From CAIWGV01 sp964515175 (GTDB lineage Bacteria > Pseudomonadota > Alphaproteobacteria > UBA7879 > UBA5542): 28,960 nt of DNA. The position numbers were made by a program, and so were the translations under genes. Under the pieces are notes generated by a model. It made no database searches. It worked only from the letters and a program-made list of their open reading frames with translations, and was not told the DNA's origin. Below are positions 7,611-14,828 of the stretch, piece after piece (position 1 is the stretch's first letter; each line of letters begins with the position of its first letter). The stretch covers positions 1 through 28,960 of the forward strand of contig CAZEUR010000013.1 in the NCBI GenBank assembly GCA_964515175.1, given 5' to 3'.

Positions 7611-9575
7611 ATGACGAAGCCCTTGCCAAAAGATCTTGCCAATGCTATTCGGGCGCTGACCATTGATGCGATTGAGAAAAGCGGCTCGGGACATCCCGGT
7701 ATGCCCTTAGGGATGGCAGATGTGGCAACCGTCCTATTTTCAAAGTTTTTAAAATTTGATCCGCGTCATCCGGGATGGCCTGATCGAGATCGTTTTGTTT
7801 TGTCTGCAGGCCATGGATCTATGCTGCTTTACAGCTTGCTCTATCTCACGGGTTATGAGGATATGAAACTTGACCAGATTAAAAAATTTCGTCAATTGGG
7901 TAGCATCACGGCTGGGCATCCAGAATATGGAGAAGCTGGGGGCATTGAAACATCCACCGGTCCTCTGGGGCAGGGTCTTGGAAACGCTGTTGGCATGGCA
8001 CTTGCAGAATCAGCCCTCAAAGCTCGATTTGGACAAAAAATCGTCAATCACAAGACGTATACGATCGTTGGGGATGGGTGTTTGATGGAAGGTATTTCAT
8101 CGGAAGCAGCTTCTTTTGCTGGCCATCTGAAGCTTTCTAACTTGATTGTTCTTTTTGATGATAACGGAATTACCATTGATGGGAGTACCTCCCTTGCCAC
8201 GTCTGAAAATCACCTCAAACGATTTGAAGCTTGTAATTGGAATGTGCGTCAAATAGACGGGCATGATCCCCTGGCTATAGAAGAGGCACTTGCCTGGGCG
8301 CAATCTTCTGATAAACCGGTCTTGATTGCTTGTAAAACTGTCATTGGGTATGGATCTCCAACAAAAGCAGGAACGGCAGAAGTTCATGGGGCTCCCCTAG
8401 GGTCAGAAGATGCGCAGGAAACGAAAAAAGCTTTAGGATGGATGGCCCCCCCTTTTGAAATACCAGGGCCTATTCTTGAAGAATGGAGAGCTATAGGGCG
8501 ACGAGGCCATAAAGATTACGAGAGTTGGGCAGAGCACGCAAAAGATAAAAAGTTCTGGGAAAGCCAGAAATCAGAAATGCCTCCCTCTGTTTTTTCAGCC
8601 TTGAGAAAATTTTCAGAAGAAATAGAGAAAGGGAAACCAAAAGTTGCGACTCGGAAAAGTTCCGAGATGGTCTTGGGGAAAATATTCCCCCTGTTCCCAG
8701 AACTCTTAGGAGGATCCGCAGATCTTACAGGATCCAACAATACCTGCGTTTCCTCCATGAAAGATATTACACCTTTGGATATGACGGGAAATTACATCCA
8801 CTATGGCATACGAGAACATGCCATGGGTGCTATTATGAATGGGATTTCTTTGCATGGAGGATTTATACCTTATGGGGGAACTTTCCTGGTGTTTTCCGAC
8901 TATTGTCGCCCTGCTATTCGGTTGTCCTCTCTTATGAAACAGCGTGTCATTTATGTGATGACTCATGACTCTATTGGTCTTGGAGAAGATGGACCAACGC
9001 ACCAGCCCGTTGAGCAGTTGGAAAGCTTACGAGTTATCCCAAATTTGAATGTATTCCGTCCAGCAGATACGATCGAAACAGCCGAGTGTTGGGAACTGGC
9101 CCTTGGGTGTATGGAAACACCCTCTGTTCTTGCCCTGAGTCGGCAAAATCTTCCTACGGTTCGTTTTGCAAGTGAGGAAAATTTATGCGCTAAAGGGGGA
9201 TATGTTCTGACAGAAAACCCTGGAGCACAAATTACATTTATTGCTACGGGGTCAGAGGTCTCTTTAGCTATTGAAGCACAAAATCTTTTGGCACAGGAGG
9301 GAGTTATGTCCCGAGTTGTTTCCATGCCGTGCACGCGACTCTTCGATCAGCAACCAGCTTCTTATCGACAATCTGTTTTGGGGCCTATCCCACGAGTTTC
9401 CATTGAAGCAGGCGTAACTTCTGGGTGGCAACGATATGTGGGGGATCACGGCTTTAGCCTTGGACTCTCTACTTTTGGAGTATCTGCTCCGGGACCGGAT
9501 GTTCTTAAACATTTTGGGCTCACAGCGGAGGCCATAGTAACCTACTTAAAGACAAAAGGACTTGTGAAAAGCTAA
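7611..9575 (+). CDS. tkt: Transketolase
   Basis: Transketolase moves two-carbon ketol units between sugar phosphates in the non-oxidative pentose phosphate pathway, using thiamine diphosphate and a divalent metal. The 654-residue product is full length for bacterial Tkt. Visible motifs are SGHPGMPLG (26-34), LSAGHGSML (65-73), GPLGQGLGNAVGMA (117-130), and the GDG (154-156) to DDN (183-185) thiamine diphosphate motif. The pyrimidine-binding domain carries GIREHAMGAIMNG and DSIGLGEDGPTHQPVEQLE, and a C-terminal domain begins near ITFIATGSE. The ATG at 7611 has AGAAGGA seven bases upstream. It lies 40 bases before gap, the usual alphaproteobacterial tkt-gap pairing, though no pgk follows here. 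Confidence 0.97.
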   Translation: MTKPLPKDLANAIRALTIDAIEKSGSGHPGMPLGMADVATVLFSKFLKFDPRHPGWPDRDRFVLSAGHGSMLLYSLLYLTGYEDMKLDQIKKFRQLGSITAGHPEYGEAGGIETSTGPLGQGLGNAVGMALAESALKARFGQKIVNHKTYTIVGDGCLMEGISSEAASFAGHLKLSNLIVLFDDNGITIDGSTSLATSENHLKRFEACNWNVRQIDGHDPLAIEEALAWAQSSDKPVLIACKTVIGYGSPTKAGTAEVHGAPLGSEDAQETKKALGWMAPPFEIPGPILEEWRAIGRRGHKDYESWAEHAKDKKFWESQKSEMPPSVFSALRKFSEEIEKGKPKVATRKSSEMVLGKIFPLFPELLGGSADLTGSNNTCVSSMKDITPLDMTGNYIHYGIREHAMGAIMNGISLHGGFIPYGGTFLVFSDYCRPAIRLSSLMKQRVIYVMTHDSIGLGEDGPTHQPVEQLESLRVIPNLNVFRPADTIETAECWELALGCMETPSVLALSRQNLPTVRFASEENLCAKGGYVLTENPGAQITFIATGSEVSLAIEAQNLLAQEGVMSRVVSMPCTRLFDQQPASYRQSVLGPIPRVSIEAGVTSGWQRYVGDHGFSLGLSTFGVSAPGPDVLKHFGLTAEAIVTYLKTKGLVKS

Positions 9576-9615
9576 AAACCTGCTATCAATAATCATTTGA
9601 AATAAAGAGGATCTA

Positions 9616-10623
9616 ATGAAAAAAGTAAAAGTTGCTATAAATGGGTTTGGCCGTATTGGTCGTTTGGTATTGAGAGCGATTTATGAATCGGGTCGTCAAG
9701 ACATTGAGGTGGTGGCCATCAATGAATTGTCGGATGCTGCGACAAATGCTCATCTCTTGAAATATGACTCTGTTCATGGTCGGTTTAAGGCGGATATAGA
9801 ACATACGGACAAAACGCTTACCATTAATGGTCATACGATTAAAGTTTTTTCCGAAAGAGATCCCTCCAACCTTCCTTGGAAAGATTTGGATATCGATGTC
9901 CTCATGGAATGCTCCGGTCACTTTACAGAACGAGATAAAGCGCAGCTTCATTTGGATGCCGGAGCCAAAAAAGTTTTGATTTCTGCACCCGCTAAAGGCG
10001 AAGATCGCACAGTTGTCTACGGCGTGAATCATAAGGATTTGAAAGCAACCGATTTGATCGTATCCAACGCATCGTGTACGACAAATTGTTTAGCGCCTGT
10101 GGCTTTTGTTCTGGATAAGGTTGTTGGTATTGAAAAAGGGTATATGACAACCATTCACTCTTACACTGGAGACCAGCGATTAGTGGATTCGGGGCATCCT
10201 GATTTGCACCGGGCGCGAGCTGGAGCTTTGTCCATGATTCCCACTTCTACCGGGGCTGCTAAAGCTGTAGGGCTGGTCCTACCCCATTTGAAAGGCAAGT
10301 TGGATGGTACAGCCATTCGGGTTCCAACGCCCAACGTTTCCTTGGTGGATTTCAAATTTATTTCAAAGCACAATACAACAGTGGAAAAAATTAATGATGC
10401 CCTTCTTGAGGCGGCTAAAGGGCCCTTGAAAGGAATTTTAGCCGTGGTGATGGAACCCTTAGTGTCTGTTGATTTTAACCATGATCCTCATAGCTCTTCT
10501 TTTGACTTGAGTCAAACCGCAGTAGTGGATGGCAACTTCTGTCGGGTTTTGTCTTGGTATGACAATGAGTGGGGCTTCTCCAATCGCATGAGCGATACGG
10601 CCGTCCACATGGCCCACCTGTAA
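9616..10623 (+). CDS. gap: Glyceraldehyde-3-phosphate dehydrogenase, type I
   Basis: GAPDH converts glyceraldehyde-3-phosphate, phosphate and NAD(P)+ to 1,3-bisphosphoglycerate in glycolysis, and runs in reverse for gluconeogenesis. The 335-residue product has the dinucleotide-binding start INGFGRIGRLVLRA, the catalytic SNASCTTNCLAP with Cys154, and His181 in TTIHSYTGDQ. It ends with WYDNEWGFSNRM. The position that usually carries Asp after the second strand (VAIND) is Glu37 here (VAINE), as in E. coli erythrose-4-phosphate dehydrogenase (Epd). However, the SYTGDQ and TSTGAAKAVG segments are those of GAPDH rather than Epd, so GAPDH is preferred. AGAGG sits five bases before the ATG. The gene follows tkt by 40 bases and precedes smpB by one base, so one transcript is likely. 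Confidence 0.94.
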   Translation: MKKVKVAINGFGRIGRLVLRAIYESGRQDIEVVAINELSDAATNAHLLKYDSVHGRFKADIEHTDKTLTINGHTIKVFSERDPSNLPWKDLDIDVLMECSGHFTERDKAQLHLDAGAKKVLISAPAKGEDRTVVYGVNHKDLKATDLIVSNASCTTNCLAPVAFVLDKVVGIEKGYMTTIHSYTGDQRLVDSGHPDLHRARAGALSMIPTSTGAAKAVGLVLPHLKGKLDGTAIRVPTPNVSLVDFKFISKHNTTVEKINDALLEAAKGPLKGILAVVMEPLVSVDFNHDPHSSSFDLSQTAVVDGNFCRVLSWYDNEWGFSNRMSDTAVHMAHL

Positions 10624-10624
10624 A

Positions 10625-11089
10625 ATGTCTGCGCCCTCTTCCAGAAAAGTCATCGCGCTTAATCGGAGGGCGCGTCATGATTACGCCATTGAAGAGGTGG
10701 TGGAGGCAGGGATTATTCTGCTGGGGAGTGAGGTCAAATCCATGCGTCAGGGGCGGGCCGACATTTCTCATGCTTTTGCCGATGAACGGGAAGGGGACAT
10801 TTACCTTCTCAATGCGCAAGTGGATGAATATAAAGGGGCAAACCAATTTAATCATGAACCTAAGCGTCCCCGGAAATTGCTTCTGAAAAAACGCCAGATC
10901 ACTAAACTTATGGGAGCTGTTCAAAGAAAGGGTGTTACTTTAATTCCCTTATCTCTTTATTTCAATGAGCGAGGTCTTGTGAAGTTGGAATTGGGAATCG
11001 CGAAGGGTAAAAATTTGTACGACAAGCGCTCCGCACTGAAGGAAAAGGAATGGAATCGTCAGAAGAGCCGAGTGCTGCGGGAGGATTAA
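10625..11089 (+). CDS. smpB: SmpB, tmRNA-binding protein for ribosome rescue
   Basis: SmpB binds tmRNA and guides it into stalled ribosomes for trans-translation. The 154-residue product shows the OB-fold family pattern: NRRARHDYAIEEVVEAGIILLGSEVKS near the N-terminus, then GRADISHAF, then PRKLLLKKRQI, then a segment ending LVKLELGIAKGKNLYDKR. The basic C-terminal tail (KEKEWNRQKSRVLRED) is the part that enters the decoding centre in the family. It starts one base after the gap stop and has no clear ribosome-binding site of its own, so coupled translation is likely. Its TAA shares the sequence TTAA with the stop codon of the convergent nth gene, a four-base tail-to-tail overlap. The tmRNA gene itself is not in the window. 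Confidence 0.96.
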   Translation: MSAPSSRKVIALNRRARHDYAIEEVVEAGIILLGSEVKSMRQGRADISHAFADEREGDIYLLNAQVDEYKGANQFNHEPKRPRKLLLKKRQITKLMGAVQRKGVTLIPLSLYFNERGLVKLELGIAKGKNLYDKRSALKEKEWNRQKSRVLRED

Positions 11090-11724
11090 GGCTTTTCTGT
11101 TTTAGGAGTAAAGGTGCATATTTCCTTTACGGGGCAATGGTAGCACTCAGGTGTTCGGGCTTTGCAAATGTAACGCCCCAGTAAAATAAGCCAAAGGTGA
11201 GCTTTTAACTTAAAGCGATCTGGCACTACGTTCATCAAGATTTTTTCAACTTCAGTGGGTGTTTTTCCTTTGGCTAGACCCGTGCGGTTAGAGACCCGAA
11301 AGATATGGGTGTCGACTGCAATGGTGGGCTGATGAAAAGCCAGATTTAAGACAACATTTGCAGTTTTTGAGCCCACGCCGGGCAACTTTTCAAGGGCTTC
11401 TTTGGTGTTTGGAACATTTCCTCCATGATCTTTTATGAGTTGCTCACTCATCTTCAAAATATATTTGGTTTTGGATTGATAAAGGCCAATGGTCTTAATG
11501 AGAGGAATGAGCCCCGATTTACCAAGAGCTACCATCTTTTCTGGGGTGGGGGCCACTTCAAATAACTTGTGTGTTGCTTTATTGACGCCTGCGTCTGTAG
11601 CTTGGGCAGAAAGGATTACGGCAACAAGAAGCGTATAGTGATTGCTATAATAGAGTTCCCCTTTAGGAAGGGGGTTTTTGTGGGCGAGAATTTCAAAAAA
11701 CTGAGAAATCTTCGCTGGGTTCAA
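11086..11724 (-). CDS. nth: Endonuclease III, base-excision repair DNA glycosylase
   Basis: Nth removes oxidised pyrimidines from DNA and cleaves at the resulting abasic site. The product carries the helix-hairpin-helix LPGVGSKTANVV with catalytic Lys120, the catalytic Asp138 in AVDTHIFRVSNR, and a C-terminal iron-sulfur motif C-x6-C-x2-C-x5-C (CKARTPECYHCPVKEIC). The frame stays open upstream to a GTG at 11775, but no ATG is available. I prefer the TTG at 11724: it overlaps the uppP stop as TTGA, gives 212 residues (E. coli Nth has 211), and puts the catalytic residues at the same numbers as in E. coli (K120, D138). GTG codons at 11736 and 11775 are alternatives; none has a good ribosome-binding site. 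It is probably co-transcribed with uppP. Confidence 0.95.
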   Translation of the reverse strand: MNPAKISQFFEILAHKNPLPKGELYYSNHYTLLVAVILSAQATDAGVNKATHKLFEVAPTPEKMVALGKSGLIPLIKTIGLYQSKTKYILKMSEQLIKDHGGNVPNTKEALEKLPGVGSKTANVVLNLAFHQPTIAVDTHIFRVSNRTGLAKGKTPTEVEKILMNVVPDRFKLKAHLWLILLGRYICKARTPECYHCPVKEICTFTPKTEKP

Positions 11725-12506
11725 GTGAGATACCACAGAATAAAAGTACCAAAAAGAATACGATAAAGGCCCCACAAAAGAAGGGTTCTTTTTTTAAGCC
11801 ACCACATGAAAAACCCAAGAGAAAAATACCCGACAATGAAAGTAACGCCTGCCATGAGGCAGAGCTCCATACCCCATAAAAATTGTTGGCTTTTAAGGAT
11901 CTCTTTAAAGAGCAAAACACCAGCCCCAACGCTCACAGGCAAAGAAAGCAAAAAGGAAAATGTGGCGGCATCTTGTCGTTGATACCCCAAAATGCGTCCC
12001 ATGATGAGAGTGCTTCCCAATCGACTGGCACCCGGAATTAAAGAGACCATCTGAAAGCATCCAATCAAAATGGCATCTCGATAGGTCATCTTTTTGTACG
12101 TTTTGTCGAGGCGTCCATAACGGTCAGCTGCTATTAGAAAGATACCAAAAATAATGGAAGACCATCCCATAATTTGAAAAAGAGGGACATCTGTATGCCA
12201 ATATACATGCATAACATATCCCATAATAATGGTTGGGATTGTGGCCACACATATCTTTAAGAATTTCTGAAGATCAGTTGTTATGTGGCCTTTGAGCAGC
12301 ATAAAAATTCCCAGAGTCATCTCAATAATGTAGGCCCGAAAATAAATGAGCACTACGAGGACGGTAATGAGGTTGAGAGCCACATCAGTTGTGCGTCCGA
12401 GAGAGGAAAGATTAAATATTTTTGAAAATATTTCGAGATGTGTAGAAGAGCTGACGGGCAAGAACTCCGTAACGCCTTGAATCAATGCTAACCAAAACTT
12501 TTCCAT
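11721..12506 (-). CDS. uppP: Undecaprenyl-diphosphatase (BacA/UppP)
   Basis: UppP dephosphorylates undecaprenyl diphosphate at the inner membrane, recycling the lipid carrier for peptidoglycan and other cell-surface polymers. The 261-residue product is mostly membrane helices. It carries the N-terminal motif GVTEFLPVSSSTHLEIF and the second motif IPGASRLGSTLIMGRILG. The second motif usually reads PG-SRSG-T, so Leu replaces the Ser after Arg; Arg and the Gly/Thr are kept. I chose the ATG at 12506, which starts just before the first motif as in relatives. An in-frame GTG at 12557 lies inside the terminator hairpin of the preceding gene and adds an unmatched stretch. It overlaps nth by about four bases and probably heads a uppP-nth transcript. 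Confidence 0.93.
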   Translation of the reverse strand: MEKFWLALIQGVTEFLPVSSSTHLEIFSKIFNLSSLGRTTDVALNLITVLVVLIYFRAYIIEMTLGIFMLLKGHITTDLQKFLKICVATIPTIIMGYVMHVYWHTDVPLFQIMGWSSIIFGIFLIAADRYGRLDKTYKKMTYRDAILIGCFQMVSLIPGASRLGSTLIMGRILGYQRQDAATFSFLLSLPVSVGAGVLLFKEILKSQQFLWGMELCLMAGVTFIVGYFSLGFFMWWLKKRTLLLWGLYRILFGTFILWYLT

Positions 12507-12550
12507 GGGGGTACTATAGCATAAAATGAGGGGTATTGGAGCTGGAAACA

Positions 12551-12585
12551 AAAACACCTTCCAAAAAAATATCAGAAGGTGTTTT
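12551..12585 (-). terminator. Intrinsic terminator after the biotin ligase gene
   Basis: AAAACACCTTC (12551-12561) and GAAGGTGTTTT (12575-12585) form a perfect 11-bp stem around a 13-base loop. Read on the minus strand the descending arm ends in a short T run (TTTTTGTTT). It lies 12 bases after the ligase stop and separates the biotin cluster from uppP. The A/T symmetry could also allow function in the other direction. Confidence 0.65.
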
Positions 12586-12597
12586 AAGTTAATAATT

Positions 12598-13563
12598 TTA
12601 TTCTATAGGACGGATTCTGCCGCTTAGTTTTTTAACTGCATTTCCAGCCACATCTGCTAAGATTGCTTGCCCTTCCCCATCAATTCCTACCAAAGTATAA
12701 GGAGTTTGGGTAGACTCACCCGTGTCCATGTAGTGTACTTTTTGACCACGATAGGCGAGAGAACGATTAATGAGAGGAGAAAAAGTTGTTCCAAAACTAT
12801 TCTGTTGATTCAGCAGAGTCTTATAATGCCTTACAAGATTTTCTGTGAGCCTCGTTAGGACTTCATCCACACTAAATGTCTTTCCTGTTTCTATATGCAT
12901 AGACGTAAAGGGTATTTTCATGGTGTCGTCCAGAGAATTAAATCTTTCTTGTGCTACAGCATTACTCATATTGACATTGATTCCAATGCCCACGACTAGT
13001 GCATTGTGATTAGTATCTAAGGCATCTCCCTCTTTGTAAAAAGACATAACCCCTTGAGCTTTGCAGAGAACCCCACCTGCTTTTTTGCCGTTTAGAAGAA
13101 GATCGTTGATCCACTTAAGCTGGACGTTCGTTCCTGCAAGATCAAAAGATTTAACAGTTTCTACCATGGCTACACTTGTTACTTGAGGTACGAAGAAACG
13201 AAGATCTGCTTTATCTTCTGGCCACGGAAAAAGGAAAGTCACATAAACGTTTCCTGGAGGAGATTGCCAACCTCTTCCGTGTTGCCCGACACCGGCCGTT
13301 TGTTCTACAGCTGAAATCCGGATGATTTGGCTTGTGTAAAGATTTTTTTGAGCCAAGTATTGTTTTGCGAGAGTCTTCTTTCCGGTGGCATATTGATCTG
13401 TTAACTCACACATAAGGGTCTGGGTCGAAGGGATATTTCCTAAGGAAACGACTTTCATTGAGGAAATGGGATTTTCTGTTTCTGGCGCATACCAGGCGGA
13501 AAAACTTACGCCAAAATAAAAGAGACCCAGAGCTATCAGTGTGGTTAAAAAAGATTTTTTCAT
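12598..13563 (-). CDS. Biotin-protein ligase with N-terminal signal peptide or anchor
   Basis: Biotin-protein ligases activate biotin with ATP to biotinyl-AMP and transfer it to a lysine of a carrier domain. Residues about 38-320 match the BirA/LplA catalytic fold plus the small C-terminal domain: STQT (46-49), EQTAGVGQHGRGWQSPPGN (87-105), LKWINDLLLNGKKAGGVL (149-166, with Lys161 at the place of BirA Lys183), VVGIGINVNM (190-199), and a final strand ending KKLSGRI. Unlike usual ligases it starts with MKK, a hydrophobic stretch (about 4-21) and SFSAWYA, a signal peptide or uncleaved anchor. GGAGG six bases before this ATG supports the long start; an internal ATG (codon 36) has no such site. 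The biotin loop is atypical, with Gln94 where BirA has Arg118. No DNA-binding domain is present. It follows the exported biotinyl-domain gene by 51 bases. Confidence 0.85.
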   Translation of the reverse strand: MKKSFLTTLIALGLFYFGVSFSAWYAPETENPISSMKVVSLGNIPSTQTLMCELTDQYATGKKTLAKQYLAQKNLYTSQIIRISAVEQTAGVGQHGRGWQSPPGNVYVTFLFPWPEDKADLRFFVPQVTSVAMVETVKSFDLAGTNVQLKWINDLLLNGKKAGGVLCKAQGVMSFYKEGDALDTNHNALVVGIGINVNMSNAVAQERFNSLDDTMKIPFTSMHIETGKTFSVDEVLTRLTENLVRHYKTLLNQQNSFGTTFSPLINRSLAYRGQKVHYMDTGESTQTPYTLVGIDGEGQAILADVAGNAVKKLSGRIRPIE

Positions 13564-13614
13564 TTTAATCCTCCAATTTTTGAATTTATGCAGGCAATCT
13601 ACCCTTTTCCATAT

Positions 13615-14418
13615 TTACTGTCTAGTTTTAAATCTAGAAACCCATCGAAGTATACGGGGGTTCACTAGAAGGCTTAGGGGTAGGAGTCCTCCAAAGAAAA
13701 TAAGGAAAAGACAGTTCTGAATCGAGAAAGAAGAATTTTCTAGAACAGCACCCTTAGATCTGCTCTTTTTCTTCTTCCACAGTTCTTCCTCAAGATCTAG
13801 CTGCTCTTTTAAATCAAAAACTCTAGGTGCAAATGAATCCTTATTCTTGAGAGGGACAAAAAATTCTGTCTGCACATGCTCAGAAAACTTAAGGAAGGGG
13901 CGAAGGGCTTCATTTTCTAAGGTTTGAAGGATAGGGCGCATCTCTGGAAAAACTATTTGTAGGCAGTAAATCTGAGAAGGAGTTTCATTGAAAACAGGGA
14001 TTTTGGAGGCTTTTTCCTTTGCCACCTCTTCTTTTGGAGAAAACGTCTGAAGTTTGTAAGGCTGAATCGCGTCTGTCTCTAGAGACGCTTCTTTTTGGGG
14101 TAAAGACTCTTGTGAAATCTTTTGGTTTGGAATTTTTTCGGATGTAATAGATCCAATGACTAAGTTGGTATGATCTAGAGAGAGGCCTTTTGTTAGAGTA
14201 TGATATACGTATCCATCTTTTGGTGCTCTGACCAGTTCTTCCATCTTCATTGATTCAAGTGTTGCTAGAATCTGTCCTTTCCTGATAAAAGTACCAGACT
14301 CTACAAGAACACCCGTGACTCTTCCGGGCATAGGGGCAGATAGTCGGTCTTCTGAGGGAAATGCATAATTGATAGAAACAAATAACAGAACCCACAAGCC
14401 AAAAATTTTATTCATCAT
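13615..14418 (-). CDS. Exported, membrane-anchored protein with a biotinyl (biotin-attachment) domain
   Basis: The 267-residue product begins with a signal peptide (about 1-19, ending INYA). A compact biotinyl/lipoyl domain follows almost at once (about 27-92): LSAPMPGRV, then VESGTFIRKGQILATLESMKMEE, then APKDGYV. Lys58 in MKM is the expected biotinylation site, as in carboxylase carrier domains. After that come a charged, proline-containing linker, a region of unknown fold (about 145-225), a Lys-rich stretch (KKKKSRSKG) and a hydrophobic segment (about 235-252) with a basic tail. The likely topology is periplasmic with a C-terminal anchor. The ATG at 14418 is preferred over the upstream ATG at 14433 because GAGGG lies eight bases before it. 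No carboxylase or transcarboxylase is nearby. Its only evident partner is the ligase gene immediately downstream. The function is unknown. Confidence 0.8.
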   Translation of the reverse strand: MMNKIFGLWVLLFVSINYAFPSEDRLSAPMPGRVTGVLVESGTFIRKGQILATLESMKMEELVRAPKDGYVYHTLTKGLSLDHTNLVIGSITSEKIPNQKISQESLPQKEASLETDAIQPYKLQTFSPKEEVAKEKASKIPVFNETPSQIYCLQIVFPEMRPILQTLENEALRPFLKFSEHVQTEFFVPLKNKDSFAPRVFDLKEQLDLEEELWKKKKSRSKGAVLENSSFSIQNCLFLIFFGGLLPLSLLVNPRILRWVSRFKTRQ

Positions 14419-14480
14419 GTTTATCGCCCTCATCTTTCAGACTTTGGCCGGAAGATATCACACTTTTCAGAGAAATCCAG

Positions 14481-14515
14481 AAAAAAATAACCGCTTGCGA
14501 AAAGGTGCAAACGGT
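14481..14515 (-). terminator. Intrinsic terminator after the DUF465 gene
   Basis: On the minus strand ACCGTTTGC (14515-14507) pairs with GCAAGCGGT (14498-14490), nine positions with one mismatch, around an eight-base loop. A T run (TATTTTTTT, 14489-14481) follows. It sits about 30 bases after the DUF465 stop and would insulate the biotin cluster from upstream transcription. Confidence 0.7.
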
Positions 14516-14545
14516 AAAATTCTAAGTTTAGGGAGAGTACAGAAA

Positions 14546-14716
14546 TTACTTAGATAAGAGCTTGAAAATTTCCTCCTTAAGGCGAAATTTACTAACCTTG
14601 AATTCGCGGAGAAGATCAACATTTGGCAGAGGACGCTTCAATTCGCGACGGATTTTTTGATCTAAAAGTTCACGCTTGTGTTCCAGATCTTCGATCCGAT
14701 CGTGAAGTGACGCCAT
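14546..14716 (-). CDS. DUF465 (YdcH-like) small coiled-coil protein
   Basis: A 56-residue open frame with a strong ribosome-binding site (AAGGAG six bases before the ATG). The sequence begins MASLHDRIEDLEHKRELLD, has a turn RPLPNVDLL (about 29-37), and ends with a second helix FRLKEEIFKLL. Two charged amphipathic helices with a central RP-P turn and a K-x-LK-EI ending are the pattern of DUF465 proteins, which are common in alphaproteobacteria and have no established function. It appears to be monocistronic, with a terminator after it at 14481-14515. The family call is by pattern and is fairly secure despite the small size. Confidence 0.8.
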   Translation of the reverse strand: MASLHDRIEDLEHKRELLDQKIRRELKRPLPNVDLLREFKVSKFRLKEEIFKLLSK

Positions 14717-14828
14717 ACCCATCTCCTTATACTCTTAAAGTTAAATAATTAGACTTGTACTTAACTTTAGAATAGCATATTTTTAAGAGATCTCGTAGGA
14801 AAAAGAAATCAGAGAAATCAGTAATTTG

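Noticed and set aside
9616..10623. gap as erythrose-4-phosphate dehydrogenase (epd) because of AINEL
   Set aside because: The catalytic neighbourhood has SYTGDQ and TSTGAAKAVG, which are GAPDH segments, and the gene follows tkt as gap does in alphaproteobacteria.
10569..10886. Plus-strand open frame overlapping gap and smpB
   Set aside because: It is a second-frame shadow of two well-supported genes and shows no family pattern or ribosome-binding site.
12507..12557. Upstream GTG start for uppP
   Set aside because: It falls inside the terminator hairpin at 12551-12585 and adds a stretch not found before the first UppP motif.
13615..14418. The exported biotinyl-domain protein as a HlyD-type membrane-fusion protein
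   Set aside because: HlyD-type adaptors have split lipoyl halves around a long hairpin and no MKM motif. Here the lipoyl-like fold is continuous and has ESMKMEE at the biotin position.
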